Shown here one piece after another: positions 1-13,537 of a stretch of 64,000 nt of DNA. A program made the position numbers and the translations under genes. How positions within the stretch are numbered: the first letter of the stretch is position 1; the number at the start of each line of letters is the position of its first letter. The stretch is taken from assembly GCF_000150275.1 (NCBI RefSeq), contig NW_002060954.1, forward strand, positions 1,516,074 to 1,580,073, read 5' to 3'. The notes beneath the pieces are model-generated. The model ran no database searches. It was not told where the DNA came from and saw nothing but the letters and a program-made list of their open reading frames with translations. This DNA is from Trichoplax adhaerens. Lineage: Eukaryota > Placozoa > Uniplacotomia > Trichoplacea > Trichoplacidae.

Positions 1-84
1 TTTAGTCATGAAATACCAAGACTAAATCAGTCCAGTATGCTCAGCTGCGACATAATTCTGCAAAAGTTACTAAAACTTAGAAGA

Positions 85-1658
85 TTAAAGTAACTTGTAA
101 CTGATTAATTTAGACTCGGGTTGATAAACACCACCGAACCAATAGTTAGTAGTCGCATCTTTGCTTGATGAACATTCATGATCAATACTATATTGAGAAA
201 AATAGCCAAAATTTGATTCTGGAGGGTTAAAACCATACTCTGAAGGAAATTTCCATTTCTGGCAGTAACTATAAGTGCGCGATGATAAGAAGGTGACATG
301 ATAGCTAGGCGAAACATATATCGGTAGTTGGCACATCTTGCAAGTATAACCACGAACATTGACATAATCTACGATATAGCATCCTGGTTGAGCATTATAA
401 ATAGCCATAATATTATATCGGCAGTTTTCAACGCGCATATAATCCCTATGACTTATAGGATATTTCTTTTTCTTATCAAAGTTACATGTCGCTCTCCAAT
501 GGGTAGTCCTCGGTGAGTCATAAATCGATTTCATACTAGCATGGCTTAGTCGGTAAGCTTGAAATTGAGGGGTACATTCATTATATGGATAATTATAGTA
601 ATATGGTTTGCGAAAATTGATAGATTCAGGCAACTTAGATGTTTGGATTCCTCTATTTCGTGTGAAAGATTCAACTAGCGTCCAGACATAGGGTGGATCC
701 GATTGGAAGTCGCAATATACCGGTGTGAGAGACAATCCAGTATGGATAGCATAATGCCCATTTGTAAGTGTTTTGTTTGAAGTATAGAAAAGTTCTAAGC
801 ACGATTTGACTTTTATACCCTATAATAATAATAAAAAAGTTTATTCACGAGAGGGAAAACGAAAAAATGAGAGCAATTACAGTTATCGGATTCAGTTATT
901 ATCTTGTATTGGAATCGACATCAACTACGTTTTATTCAAGAAAAAAGTTGAGATCTACTGACGTTAAACTCCATTCTCTAGACTGATAAAATTGCATATA
1001 TAGTTAGTATATGAATAGATTCTAAGAAGGTCGATACAATATAATTCTATGTCTATAGTCTGATTGCAGTTAGATAGTCCTTGGTAGTTATGAGACGAAC
1101 CTAATCTTATGCAATAAAGTGAAGTTTACAAGAAACTGTAGTTCTTGTTGTATTTTTGAGAGGACACTTTATCACAATGGTATATCATCTAGATGACTAA
1201 TTGACTTATTCATATCTGCAATGAAGAGTAACCGAAAAGGCTTTGGTGATTGGATATGATATTGTACTGTACAGGGAATGAAAGCGAGAAAAAGTTTCAA
1301 GATTTTAAATTTAGATCAATACATGCGATCAAATGATTTAAAAATCAGCTTCTTAGTAATATGAAAGGTAGGCAATAGAAATAATCTTTATAACAGTTAT
1401 TAATCGGTTAACTCGACGAACACGAGAGGTAAGTTTGTACTTTAATCCGATACTGGAATATAGCAGGGATTGTTAAAGTTGATATAAAAAGATTAAAAAT
1501 TTATCAGGCATAAAAAAATGTTAATAGTTTATGTTACTCGGTTATAAAAGAATATAACTTACAGAAGAAAGATTTCCTTGTACTTCATTCGTTAAACTTC
1601 CAACAAGGATACATAGACTTACGAGCAACTGTATATACTTAATTGCGTCGTATTTCAT
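85..1658 (-). CDS. Secreted fibrinogen-like cysteine-rich protein, array copy 1 (two exons)
   Basis: Exon 1 is 1563-1658 (ATG at 1658) and exon 2 is 819 down to 85, giving 276 aa. Exon 1 encodes a hydrophobic signal peptide and ends at a perfect GTAAGT donor (1562-1557). Exon 2 begins after TTATAG, and both junctions are phase 0. The mature part carries the family signature: KSCLEL near the start, VYCDFQSDPPYVWTLVESF, THWRATCNFD, paired Cys in YTCKMC, and TTNWWFGGVYQ near the end. About ten cysteines are conserved between copies, suggesting a disulphide-bonded extracellular fold. The VYCDF...WTL stretch resembles the start of fibrinogen-related domains, but the usual FReD C-terminal half is not recognisable. 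The molecular role is unknown. A lectin-like, adhesive or defence role is only a guess. Confidence 0.82.
820..1562 (-). other. Intron of array copy 1
   Basis: A 743-bp intron separates the signal-peptide exon from the body exon. The donor is GTAAGT and the acceptor is preceded by a short T/A-rich tract. I see no coding or structured element inside it. Confidence 0.7.
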
Positions 1659-4600
1659 GGCGATGATTTATGGATTAGAAAATAGAACAAATCTTAAAAG
1701 TCCTTAATCTATATTATCGTCACCAAGTATAGTCAACACGGAATCAATACTATTTTAACTTGAGACTACTATCAGAGAAGTAACTGATAATCTATCGTCT
1801 ATAGTCAATAGTAAATTTCGTTAGCAGCTTGAAGAAATAAACTAAAAAGATGGGTGTCTTATTGTTTTACGACTATTGAAGAAAAACCATTAAATTTTAT
1901 TATTCTTAGCATTGCCGAGGGACTGACAGCAGGGTTTTTCTGCTGACTACTTTACTAATGGTTTTACCATTCTTTATCTGTCTATCAAAATTTTGGCCAT
2001 CTATCACCCTGTTATATGGTGAATTAGCTTAATCAATTCCCAGCGGATTTTATTGCATTAACGACTTGATTCAATTCACGCAGTGTCTGCTAAACGTACT
2101 TCTTTAATAGATAAATAATATATTACAAGTTAGTGATGATAGAGCAGTAGATTATTTATTGAATAATTATCCCTGTAACAGTCTTGTTTATTACACTGGT
2201 CGTCCATAGGCTCTACTGAAAATAGTAACCCCTCTTTTTAACTTCATGATGTTATAGCTTATTCTTCCTTTAAGCCGATACAACACGATTCAAAAACTTG
2301 ATAACCGCATTGGTAGACACTATCATCGTTCTTTTGATCCGTATCAATTCATTACGCTCCATTAGTATAATTCAATTACATTTCACTAACAGTAGAAACT
2401 TTTCGCCGCGATTGCTAAAGCCATGAGTTAGAATAGAGCTTTGTCATAATATTATTTCACCGTCAACAATTGATCGCGATTTCTAGAGTTTAATAAATAT
2501 TCAATAATAGTTAAAACCACATGCTGTGCTCGCAAATAAGACTAAGTGAATGATTGATGTAGATGTTATGAAATCCGAGAAGTGCTAAAGAAGAATGCAG
2601 CTTTAGTTATGCTGTCTATTTACGTCAAAAATCAAAGTTAATGATAACACTAACGGTCTACAATCATAATGACGAATGTACAGCTAAAAGAATCAACTAT
2701 AAACATTTATATAACTTTGGGGTCAAACTCGGAAAAGATAGGATCGTTATCATCTAATGAAAAGTTAAAATAGATTGAGTTAAAACTTTACAATGATACT
2801 AGATATAACACTTTAATACAGTATATTATACTGCGCATCTATAAATTTCATTAGCTCGACTCCTCTATATACCTTATAGTGATGGTAGAAAGAACTTTCG
2901 TTTTCCCAAGAGGCATGGCCAACTACTGCGCAAAATGATTTGGGTAGTTTAATTTCCATCAAAAGCTCTACTATTATACGTAAAGTGTATTGTCCGTGAT
3001 TGAAAATGTGACTCATGAATAAAGATTCTATTTATTACTAACCAATCTCGCACGGTAGTTGTTAATTAAGGTTATTAAGCACAGCCTAATTCACCAGATG
3101 TATTTTACACTTCCCTCCTGTATTCACAGGAAAATATATTAAACAGTAAGATAATAACACTTTTAACAACTTGAATTATGACACGAATTCATTTAGAATA
3201 TATATAGATATATTTTTATATATCATGCTATATACATCGTAAGGCGACATTACTTTCCTTGCAATAACAGTATCTGCTAGCGATTTTTGAATGCACATTT
3301 ACTAAACTCATTCCATACAATATTACCTCGAATCTTGACGTTATCACTATGAATAAAATAACTATGTTGTTTCCAGGAAGTAACAAGTATGATCATGAAA
3401 TTTCATCTCCCATTATTACTATTACTATAAGTAGCGTAGTTAAATAAGGCCAATTTCTTATTTTATCTAACTACTTAGATTGCACAGTCATTTAACGGTC
3501 TATTCATCTACCTGTAAGACTCTACTTTTCAATTTAGCTACTAATCAATAGTGTTATCATTCCTATATTATTAATATATTACCAATCAAATTAGAAATGG
3601 TCATAGGCATCAAAAAGATAAAATTACTTCAAGACAAAACTTTGTTCTACATTTACTAGTATTGAAAACGTTTTTAGTATAGTATTTCAGGTAATTTTTA
3701 TTTCTATACAATAAATTAATATATACAGTGTCATAAGAACTTATTGGATCGGTATATATATATCTGTTGCAGGAGCAAAAATAATATGATTAACCAATGT
3801 ATCACGATTAGCGTACTGCGAACTATAGCCTAGGTTAAATTGGCTCAATATATCACAGCGTATTCCATTAATCGGCAGATTGGTACTCATAAGCCTTTGT
3901 GAAATAGACACGATTCTTTTAAAATGATTAGATTTTGTGATCTTTCAATCTTAGACTACACGTTCTCAAAATAACTGAAAGCAAGCTTAAGTTGTTTAAA
4001 ATATAAGTGTAGTATTAAACTTCCGGATATAAAAATATTAATAGCATGCCGCACCGTATAATTATGTAATGGTAATTATTAGTATATGTTGCTTGCTATA
4101 AATTTATCACATCACTTCTTTCGCCAGAGTTACCTACTCATCAGATTTAGTTTTTAGCAATCCGATAACGTACAGCGTAGCAGTATATAAGATATGGGCA
4201 ATGATAAAAATCTTTGAAACTGATACAGCCATTAACTGCAAATTTCTGTTGGATTCAGATATTTCTTTATAATCTCCTTTTGCAGTGATGAATTTGTAGC
4301 AATATTTATGATGAGTAAATATCTATACAAGAATATTCTACTTTTGTTATTATCTCATATTTATGATCTAGAAAAAAGTTTACGTAGTTTATTATGACAT
4401 GATTATATAGGAGTAGCATAAGGACTTTCTTACATATAAAAGATGAAATAACAACAACCCGCGAATTGATAATAATAGTAACTTAGAATTACTTTATCGA
4501 TTAGACTTTATTACATAGTTATTATTTGATTACACTCCCATCTGCCAATACTATTTTCATCCGAAGTTTTAATATAAAATACTTGCATTAACTCAAAATA

Positions 4601-6357
4601 AACCGTATAGCTTATAATAGCCAAAGTATTACGTTTATTATGGTGCCATTTACACGCTAGATAGAATATAGTATGGCTGTAGCAGAGAACGATGGTGATA
4701 AACGATTGATACTGTTATAATCAGTAACTACTCTATAAGCAGTAATGAGCATGAATCTAAATATTGCTTATTGTTTCCTTTACTCACAGAATGGAAGCTT
4801 ACGAAACGGCCTCTTGATTTCGATGGCGATTTACTCTTAGTGCGTTATTACATATAATGCAAACATCGTGCTCAAGAAGTTCATAAATGGATATTAATGT
4901 ACTCAGAATGCATTTTGTAGATATCGTTTGAAACATCGAAGTTATTAAAAATGAAATTGTAGAAGAGTATTGAGTTGCATTATTAAAATTGGTAGGTCGT
5001 AGTGACTTAATGATCAAAAACGTCGATCAGCTGTCACCGCTGTGTTTACTTACAGTAACCAAACATAGATTAATTAGGAAAACTGGTATGCGAAGAATAT
5101 TGCATAAAGCTTCCATAAAACTGTTAGATAAAGCTAGATTAGCATTACTTAGCAAAGATACACCTTGAAAAGAGATGGAAGCTGAATAAGTATAAAATCA
5201 GCTATGAGTGTTATAAAAAAATTGAGTGATAAAAATAAAAATAACCCTCAAGATTTTCCGATAGTCAATTTTTTACCAAGCATTGGAAGATAGGTAAAAC
5301 ATGGCTCATTTCCTTACAATTTAATAGATCATAAATAAATTTAAGAAATTATCGTAAATATGGTCATAGAAAATATAAAGATACGGTGAAACCAAAAAAT
5401 ACCATAACAGAAAAATAAGTAAGATCGTACTCGATAAAAACGGGGATTTGAAAATTAAAAGAACCCATGAAAACATTTGTATTCAAAACACCATTATTTC
5501 AAACATAAACTTTTGAAAATGGGAAAGAATGGTTATACTACTTTTCAGTTAGTTGCAAATAGGACTGATAAAACGATCTTTTTCTGGAATCATTGGAAAG
5601 ACTACATCAGTATCAGCTAATCTATATTTATACAAATATGCTAGATATGGATAATTTTGATATTTCTACATTGATCAAAGATAATACTACTTAAATTATG
5701 CTTTACCAAAACGGAGTATGCTCGAGGTAAAAACTTGTAATATCGACATTAAATAGTTGATGAGAGCATGGTAACTTGAGAAAACGAGGGTTAAAACGAT
5801 GAGTGATTTTGATACTTCTATTGTGAGATTTCTAAAAACGTTATTTATTTGTGAATACCAAAACTGATAAAACACATGTATACTGCATTAAATTGATTAC
5901 GGAAAATAATGTATTAATTACAGATCGTAGTAAACACCATACAGTTTTTTAAATACAGCAAAGATTCGAAAAATATTACATATAACAGTAATTTCGAGCC
6001 TCTATCAGAAAAAATTAATGAGATTGCAAGTCCAATGTCAATCTCGATAGTAGCTACAATTAGTACAGATTACCCATTGCAGTAAAATAATACCATTATA
6101 CACTTATTGCGCTAAAGCTAACATCTATATTACTAATTCAAGAGATTAAAAACTCGATAGACGCGAAATAAACACGATCCAATCTGATAAAGGTTATCGC
6201 ATTCTATTGATCATAGATATGTAAGTATTCCAGCTGGTTATTCAGGGTAGATATTGAAAGCATTATATGTGTATAGTCAGAAAATTTACTAGCTATCAAT
6301 CTAGCAACGATAGATCAACTTGAATATCATATTGCAATACCTTTAACGTTCAGCATA
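1659..6357. other. Intergenic, 4.7 kb, no gene seen
   Basis: AT-rich DNA between copies 1 and 2, with only short, stop-littered frames (longest about 70 codons and unlike any family I know). A conserved upstream block of copy 1 lies at 1914-1960 (listed separately). Recognisable similarity to the flank of copy 2 continues to about 2340. From there to 6357 I see nothing I can name. Confidence 0.6.
1914..1960 (-). promoter_or_regulatory. Conserved upstream block of copies 1 and 2 (copy 1 instance)
   Basis: The segment with GGGACTGACAGCAGGGTTTT and a following TTTACTAATGG lies about 255 bp upstream of the copy 1 start. A matching block (8141-8187) lies about 270 bp upstream of copy 2, although most surrounding DNA has diverged. 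The copy 1 version also has a CAGCAG/CTGCTG inverted repeat that copy 2 lacks. It could be promoter, 5' UTR or simply slower-decaying duplicated flank. Confidence 0.35.
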
Positions 6358-7874
6358 TTAAAGAAGAGAATAATTGATTAATTTGTTGCTAGGCTGATAA
6401 ATACCGCCGAACCAATAGTTAGTCGTTGCATCCTTACTTGATGTACACTCGTGTTCAACACTGTATCTATAATAATAGCCAAAATTACTCTCCGGAGGGT
6501 TAAATGTGAATTCTGATGGAAATTTCCACTTCTGACAGTAATAATAACTGCGTGAAGACATAAAGTTCACATGATAACTTGGTGCAACGTAGATTGGTAC
6601 TTGGCAATTTCTGCAAGTGTGCCCACGGACGTTGAGGTAATCTACAAAATAACAACCTGGTTGAGCACTGTAAATATTTAGAATATCATATCGGCATATG
6701 GAATTTCGTATATAATCCTTATGACTCATAGGATATTTCTTGATTTTATCGAAATTGCAAGTCGCTCTCCAATGGGTAGTTCGCGGGGCTTTATAAATTG
6801 ACATCATAGTAGGACGGTTCAATCGATAGGCTTTAAATTGAGGAGAACAGTCATTATACGGATAATTGTAGTAATATGGCTTATGAAAGCTGATTGATCC
6901 AGGTATCTTGGACGTATAAACACCTCTAGTGCGCGTAAATGATTCAACTAGCGTCCAGACAAAGGGTGGGTCCGATTGAAAATCGCAATACACTGGTTGA
7001 ACTTTAGTTGCATCGGTATGAATTGCGTAGAAACCGTTTATTGCTGTCTTATTTTCTGTTGAATATCGAATTTCCAAACACGATTTTGGTTTTATACTCT
7101 GTAATTGTAAATAATATTCAAATTATATTAAGAAAGTAGAAGATCGGAGCTATTATCGAACAAATAAGAACATAGAGTTACTTTATTTTACTGTGATATC
7201 TGAGTTACTTCTCATGAAATTAGATATCTACTATTCATATAATTTCATATATGATATAATGATTAGAGTAACATAGTTAAGAGCGATGAATATTTTACAA
7301 ATAACCAAGGGAAAGATACATGCAAAGCATTAAATCTAAATTCTATCCTTTGGATATTTCTTTATATTTCATATTGCGGTAAACGCATATGCTATACATT
7401 GTGGCTTATTATTTCATCAGATATTCTGATATTTAAGATAAATATCGAAAATGGGCTCGTTAGTAGGATATAGTTATAACACGATGTAAAATCTGATGAA
7501 GGGCAATTTAATGATCAAGAATAAGCTAGTTACATGTATACGGTGCTATTTTAAACGTTTACATTCGATGGTGAAGAAGACGACATTATTAATATAATCT
7601 ACTAGGGCCACTAGTCAGCCAACTATACTAGCTACAGAGACAAACTTATTTATAATAGTGTGGTAAAAGTACTCTAAAATTAATTATTTTACGCTAGTAT
7701 GAAGGATTGAAAAAAAAGTTCAGAGATAATAAAAAATGGCTATTTTATGTTATGAATTCGAAAGGTAGTACAACTTACTGTCAAAACACCTCCATGTACT
7801 TCATGCGTTAAAATTCCAACAGTAATACATAACGTTGCGAGTAGCAATGCTCCATTCATGACGTTGCATTTCAT
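6358..7874 (-). CDS. Secreted fibrinogen-like cysteine-rich protein, array copy 2 (two exons)
   Basis: Exon 1 is 7779-7874 (ATG at 7874) and exon 2 is 7098 down to 6358, giving 278 aa. The layout matches copy 1: a signal-peptide exon of exactly 32 codons, a GTAAGT donor, an acceptor ending TTACAG, and a phase-0 junction. The body starts SIKPKSCLEIRYS and carries VYCDFQSDPPFVWTLVESF, THWRATCNFD, HTCRNC and TTNWWFGGIYQ. Copy 1 is its closest relative in the array, and similarity extends about 0.6 kb upstream of the start codon, so the pair arose by duplication of a unit that includes regulatory DNA. Function is unknown; an extracellular location follows from the signal peptide and the cysteine content. 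Confidence 0.82.
7099..7778 (-). other. Intron of array copy 2
   Basis: A 680-bp phase-0 intron at the same position as that of copy 1, between signal peptide and body. No internal feature seen. Confidence 0.7.
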
Positions 7875-10622
7875 GTCGAAGAATAAGTATAAGGAAAGTT
7901 GCAGAGATCCTAAAAAATTTTATCTGCGGAGAGTCGCCGAATGCAGTTCGATCTGAATTGGTAAAAGTTTTAAGTTTATTAGCCGAAAAAGCAGCTCTGC
8001 TAGTTTATTCGTGGATAGTATATAGTCAAGAATGGTTCAATTAACGCCTTTAAGGTTAAAAAAACACAATGAAAGATAGGAGACCTTATTTTTTGACCAC
8101 TATGGAGCTAAGGGGATTCGATTTTTTTGTCATCGCTATTACCAAGGGACTAGCAGTAGGGTTTTTAAGGCTAATTTACTAATGGGTCCTCTATTCTTGT
8201 GTGTCTATCAATGTATCAGCTAGCCGTCATCGTTTACGTGATAATTAAGAACAGCTAATTCCCAACGGAACTTTGGTGCATTAAATACATCAGGTTAATT
8301 CAGTTAAAGAATAAAAACTTAAAAAATTATGTTTTTTAGTTGATAATACATTAAAGGATAAGTTAATGAATACGGAGCTGCAGGTCGTTTAATGATTGAC
8401 GTATCAGTCATTTTGTTTCTTACACTGCTGGGTAGTCTATACTAAATATATTAGTTCTTTCATAATTTTATAATACTGTACCATTATTTTTGATATCTTT
8501 TTCGCCGTAATGGGAACATAACTCAAAACATTTAATAATTGCATTACTGGATGTTCTGTCATCGTTCTTTCGGCCTGTAATCAAACTGACAGTCGCCTTC
8601 GATGCAATCAAACAAAAAGTTTATTAAAATTCTAAAATTTTTCATCATAAGGACTAGATAAAGCTTTAGCATTGAATTAATATTAAATTGGTTCATAATG
8701 TCAAATGTCTTGTTTTCATGACCAAATGCTATGATTAGACTAAAGTTAATTTAATATATCATGATTATCAAGCCACATACCGTTTATAAAAAAATTAGAG
8801 TCACTGGTGTTTAGTTATGGGAAGTAAGGAATAAAGTAACTCAGGGCTATTTACGGCAACGTTCGTAGTTAGCGATGATGTTGGCATTTATTAACGTAGT
8901 GATCATAAATATCATAACTAAGCCAAATCTGAATTAATAAACATTATCAAAACATTATGATTTAGCTCAGAATTGGATAAGACTATAATTTTATGTGAGT
9001 TGATATAGAATAAAGTATATGGATGTTAATTACATATTACTGCCTGCACATTCAGCTCTTAATATATCCGCATTCATTATCATTCACGAAAACATCTTTT
9101 CCTGCGGGAGCCGATCACTTACTGTACTCTACTACTTAGCAACTCAAAGTAATTTCTATTATAAGCTCTGCTGTTACGTAAAATTTAATGCCTATGATAT
9201 TAGGAAGGTGACTAATACATTGAAACTATTTTATTATGGCTCCTAGAGCAGGGTTAGAATCAGTGCGTCTATTCTTTGTTAATCTATTACTGGCAATAGA
9301 TGGACAAAACACAATGATACTATACTTTAATCTCTTACACTATAAAAATATTATTTCTCATTTAAACCGAATAAAGAATGAATAAGTGAGATTTAATTGT
9401 ATTTCTATATAATTCTCCAGTTATTATTCTTTATGTGGAGCTATTGTGTAAATTGTAAACTTTCGCTGTGTAAGCTTAATTTTCATACACGATCATGTAT
9501 ACGAGTACTGATTCCAGTTGTGCTATCAAATTAAGCGGAATACTCTGTTGCTTAAATTATGTGACAGAAATATCTTCATAATAAAAACAGATTTATCAAA
9601 CCTATTACATTTTACTGTACGTAATATTAATTCTAACGTTAATACTTTGAAAAATGCAAAATTTAAATCATATAAAATTCTATATAAATCTCATAGTACT
9701 TGAGCAACAGGTTTAAAACCATTATAGGGTTCTAAATCATTATTTAATGTACTAATATGTGATACCCATTGCCACTAGACTGATTCTTATTCTCTAAAAT
9801 TGACTGTATACTATCTTGCTCACAGCCGATTTAACGAAAGAAAAATATGATATCGCAAATAGTATTGCCGTAAGCTAGTGTACACATTATAACACTGAAA
9901 TAAAAACTTACTTCAGTATGATAATATTGTTCTAACAGATTTCTAAAATAGAAATGCTAGTCTAAGAAAATCGTGAAGTTAAATTTGATGCCATTCACTA
10001 GCCATAGCAATGAAGTAATTAGCTATATGTATGTATCATATTATAATTGTTTGGATCTGGTTTACCATTCTACATCCAAATTGAGAAACTGACGTGATTT
10101 GCTTGGCCATAATTTTATAATCTATTAAGAATTTAAAATGTGCTGCTTAACTGTAAATGCATTCAATTTCAGTGGCAAAATATAAGGATCATTTTATTTC
10201 GTATTTGAGTCCTTACAAATTTACATTCAAGATATGTAGTTCAGTAACAAAGATACGAAGAAATTTGGAATCACTTGAAATAAGAAGATTAGAACCAAAT
10301 TAAAGTATTTCTTTATGAAATTCGTATACTACCTCTATTATCAATAAAACACCATAAAAGTTAAAAACAGAATCGACGTTGATGCAACATTTACGGCAAA
10401 TATTCTTGTTCCAGCTGCATGTCGATATAGAACCGTACATTGTCAGTTAATCAATAAATGAAGTATAAAAGACTAAAGTTAATTCATATAAACTAGGCTC
10501 CCCAGGCGAAATATTACCACTAGAAATGCGTTATTCAATATTGCAATAAGTAAAAGTCAATAACAGAAATATCAAGGGTTATTTCCATGATGAAAAGTCG
10601 AGATAGATAAGAAGTACTGTAT
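7875..10622. other. Intergenic, 2.7 kb, no gene seen
   Basis: Contains the copy 2 instance of the conserved upstream block (8141-8187) and diverged flank similar to about 2.0-2.35 kb. The rest is AT-rich with short frames only. Open stretches at 9019-9246 and 9518-9703 are low-complexity and carry no recognisable motif. Confidence 0.55.
8141..8187 (-). promoter_or_regulatory. Conserved upstream block of copies 1 and 2 (copy 2 instance)
   Basis: Contains GGGACTAGCAGTAGGGTTTT and TTTACTAATGGG, matching the block at 1914-1960 at nearly the same distance from the start codon. Confidence 0.35.
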
Positions 10623-11450
10623 TTATTTCTTAACGTTTTGTTGCAAATCTTGAGCATTATAAACGCCACCAAGCCACCAATTAGTTGTCGATTCTGGTGT
10701 TGCTGTACAACGAAATTTCTCGTTGTAGTTGACGTATGTACCCCAGTTATACTCATTTTTTACAGTATGGCCAAAGCGTATTCTACCACAACGATTTGGA
10801 GATTGGCTAGATATAAGACTTAAATGTGTCGAACCGCTAGCGTAAAATGGCATAGAGCAGTGACTGCAAGAATGTCCATGAATATTCATATAGTCTGCAT
10901 AGTAACAACTACCGCCAGAGGAACCTAGAGTCATAATGTTAAGCGAACACATACTTCCCCTTACATAATCTCGATGCGACATTTTTTTATCTATGCCCAT
11001 GGCATAAAGATCAAAATTACAAGTTGCTCTCCAATGTGTTGTTGTTTGTGATCCATAGATTAGCCTCCTAGCAGCTAAAGAAGTACGGTAGGCTTGAAAA
11101 TTATCTGGGCGACATTCACTATAAGCATAATCAGTGGTAAATGGTCGTTGAAAATGATAGTGGCCTTTCTCTTCCGATCGATACATACCCATTTTGCGTG
11201 AGAATGATTCTATTAAAGTCCAGACGTATGGCTTTTCGGAATTAAAATCGCAGTAAACTGTATGAAGTGCTTCTTCTTTATCATAAATTGTGTAATAACC
11301 ATTCAAGTGAACTTTAGGGCGAAGTTGTTTGATATCTAAGCATGATTCTGGACGATATAATGTCGTTGTTATTACTTCAATACTTGCCAATGAATAGGGC
11401 AGAAGCGATACCAATAACATGACAGCAAAAAGCTGCACAGACAACTTCAT
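10623..11450 (-). CDS. Secreted fibrinogen-like cysteine-rich protein, array copy 3 (single exon)
   Basis: 275 aa, from an ATG at 11450. Residues 1-22 form a clear signal peptide (MKLSVQLFAV followed by a leucine-rich core, cleavage likely near LAS). The body follows in the same exon with no intron, unlike copies 1 and 2. Family motifs are SCLDIKQLRP, VYCDFNSEKPYVWTLIESF, ECRPDNFQAYR, THWRATCNFD, HSCSHC, NRCGRIRFG and TTNWWLGGVY. It is closest to copy 4, sharing an extra SSGG segment before the CYY/CYE cysteine. Location is predicted extracellular and function is unknown. Confidence 0.87.
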   Translation of the reverse strand: MKLSVQLFAVMLLVSLLPYSLASIEVITTTLYRPESCLDIKQLRPKVHLNGYYTIYDKEEALHTVYCDFNSEKPYVWTLIESFSRKMGMYRSEEKGHYHFQRPFTTDYAYSECRPDNFQAYRTSLAARRLIYGSQTTTHWRATCNFDLYAMGIDKKMSHRDYVRGSMCSLNIMTLGSSGGSCYYADYMNIHGHSCSHCSMPFYASGSTHLSLISSQSPNRCGRIRFGHTVKNEYNWGTYVNYNEKFRCTATPESTTNWWLGGVYNAQDLQQNVKK

Positions 11451-13537
11451 GATGGCAGTTGCGACTCTTGGAATATTTTAAAGCAAAAAGATAACAATGC
11501 GTAAAATGTGAACAGAAGCAGTTATAAGTATGCCTGTATTTAGCTCAAGACAATCTATGCAGTATCGTCTAAATTCTTCGGTAAACTGATGGAAAGTAGT
11601 GCGTTGTACCCACGTATGCTGGACTGAAATAATAATATGTTATAGAAACAATAGATAGAAAAGTCCAATAATGCTCAGCATGAGTACCATTCATATCGTT
11701 CACTTAGATACATATAGGATAGAACATATGGTATATTATAAGTTTACTGACAGGAGTGTAGAAATAATGAGGGTAATAAATAGTTTTCGGTGATTCATCT
11801 ATTACGGTGTAGAATTCAACATACAAGCAGGTGATAGGATTCACGCAATCGATCTTATTCAAAGTACTGCATATTCACGAATCTCTAGACTACTCATACG
11901 TTAAAAAAGCATTTAAGATTTTAGAGTTGCACTCATTTCACCTATAAAAAGTCCTTATCAATTAAATTTTTTGATTAATAAATATTTTAATTAATGTTGG
12001 GTTTCGGTAATATGCCCATATGATTTAAAAAGTTGCTTAGAAGGAGAAGACTATAAATATATTTATTCTTAACTCATATTTTGAATTACATACGTGCTTA
12101 ATAATATAATATGCTAAAATTATTTGTCAAACTTGTAGAGGTTAGTACACACTTATGTGTGTTTATATGAGTTAGGGCTATTAGAGATAGCATTAAGGAG
12201 TTAAATTGCGGATACAGTGCTATATTGTATATTTGTAAATAATCAACGCGCAGCATTTGATGAAATTTTACAAGTTTCGATAAAAGTAATCAAGGGTAAC
12301 TTACTGGAAGAGTGGCAAGATATATTATGTACTGTAGACATATCTTATTCTCATTTAGCTCGAGCAAGATGATAACAAAAACATAAACTGCCATTTTTAT
12401 GCTTGCATGACGTATGAGTAAGTATGTAATGCTTGTGATATAAAGAAAGTTTAAGATATAGGAACTACGGACCAGGTTACTTTCGGCATTAATATCAGCA
12501 CTTGTAGCAAGCTTTTAACCCTTTGCTGAGCGTTATAGGTTGATATCCGGTCAAAGAGAAAAAAACTATGTATGGATGATTCTTCATATTTTAATGGGCT
12601 TCAGAGCGTTTCTGTAACCGTATTCAACTTTGATTTCAAGTTATCAAATACTTCATATTGTGATCAGTGCTATGGATAGTTATTTTGTACTATACGTAAT
12701 ATATACTCATTTGTACTGCAAATATGTTACTATTCTTCAATAGTCAGTAACTTCATTAATAAATGAAACATAAAATCAGACTTCAATCGGGAATAACGCC
12801 TGTATTTGGTTCTTTAGCGGCAAAATCGATATAGGAATGTAAAATTTGATATGAAGACCTAATGATCTACAAAAGCATTCTTTTCGTAGCTCATCGATGA
12901 AATAAAATCTTCTAAAGTTTGATAAAGAATTACTTTTATTCTTTAATCATAAAATTAACATAGATGAAATAATTAATAACGTTATCTGAAACCCTAGCCA
13001 AATGACCATTAGTAGTGTTACCGATAGTTTATAAAATACAAGCCCATTCCTATCACTAAAGACTGCAATGTAAATCCGTGCAATTTACAATTAACTGATT
13101 TCAATAATTAATGATTTACTTTACCGAAAATCTCTTAAAGAAGGGAGTACATGATTGCTAATGAATATAAGTATCTGCATTGTTAATATTCAGTTTCTTT
13201 TTATGATATTCCCTTCTAAATTAAATGAATTCTAGGGCACTTAGATTTTGAAACACAGTGAAAAAAACTACGATATATGTGAAACAGAGGCTGTTAATTC
13301 TAATCTACCTCGATATTATAATTATCAGTACGGGCTTATATCTGCTTAGTTGAAGTATCTACAATGTACTAGATTTGTACTCGGCATAGAATGCTACGGG
13401 TATAACATAAGCTACGTTAAGATAATTAATGAGAACCGATTTTATATTATCAAAAAATCAACGACATAGTGGCACTGAGACAAATTGTGATCAAACAAGA
13501 TTATGATAAAGGTACACAATTTATCCTTGAAAATTTT
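11451..13537. other. Intergenic, 2.1 kb, no gene seen
   Basis: AT-rich DNA between copies 3 and 4. It holds the promoter side of copy 3 and the 3' flank of copy 4. No ORF, RNA gene or repeat that I can support. Confidence 0.55.

Noticed and set aside
2813-3016. Short minus-strand ORF as a gene
   Set aside because: 67 codons with no signal peptide, splice context or family motif. Comparable chance frames occur throughout the AT-rich spacers.
9019-9246. Plus-strand ORF of 75 codons
   Set aside because: Isolated, with a hydrophobic and Tyr-rich translation typical of AT-rich non-coding DNA and no homology that I can name.
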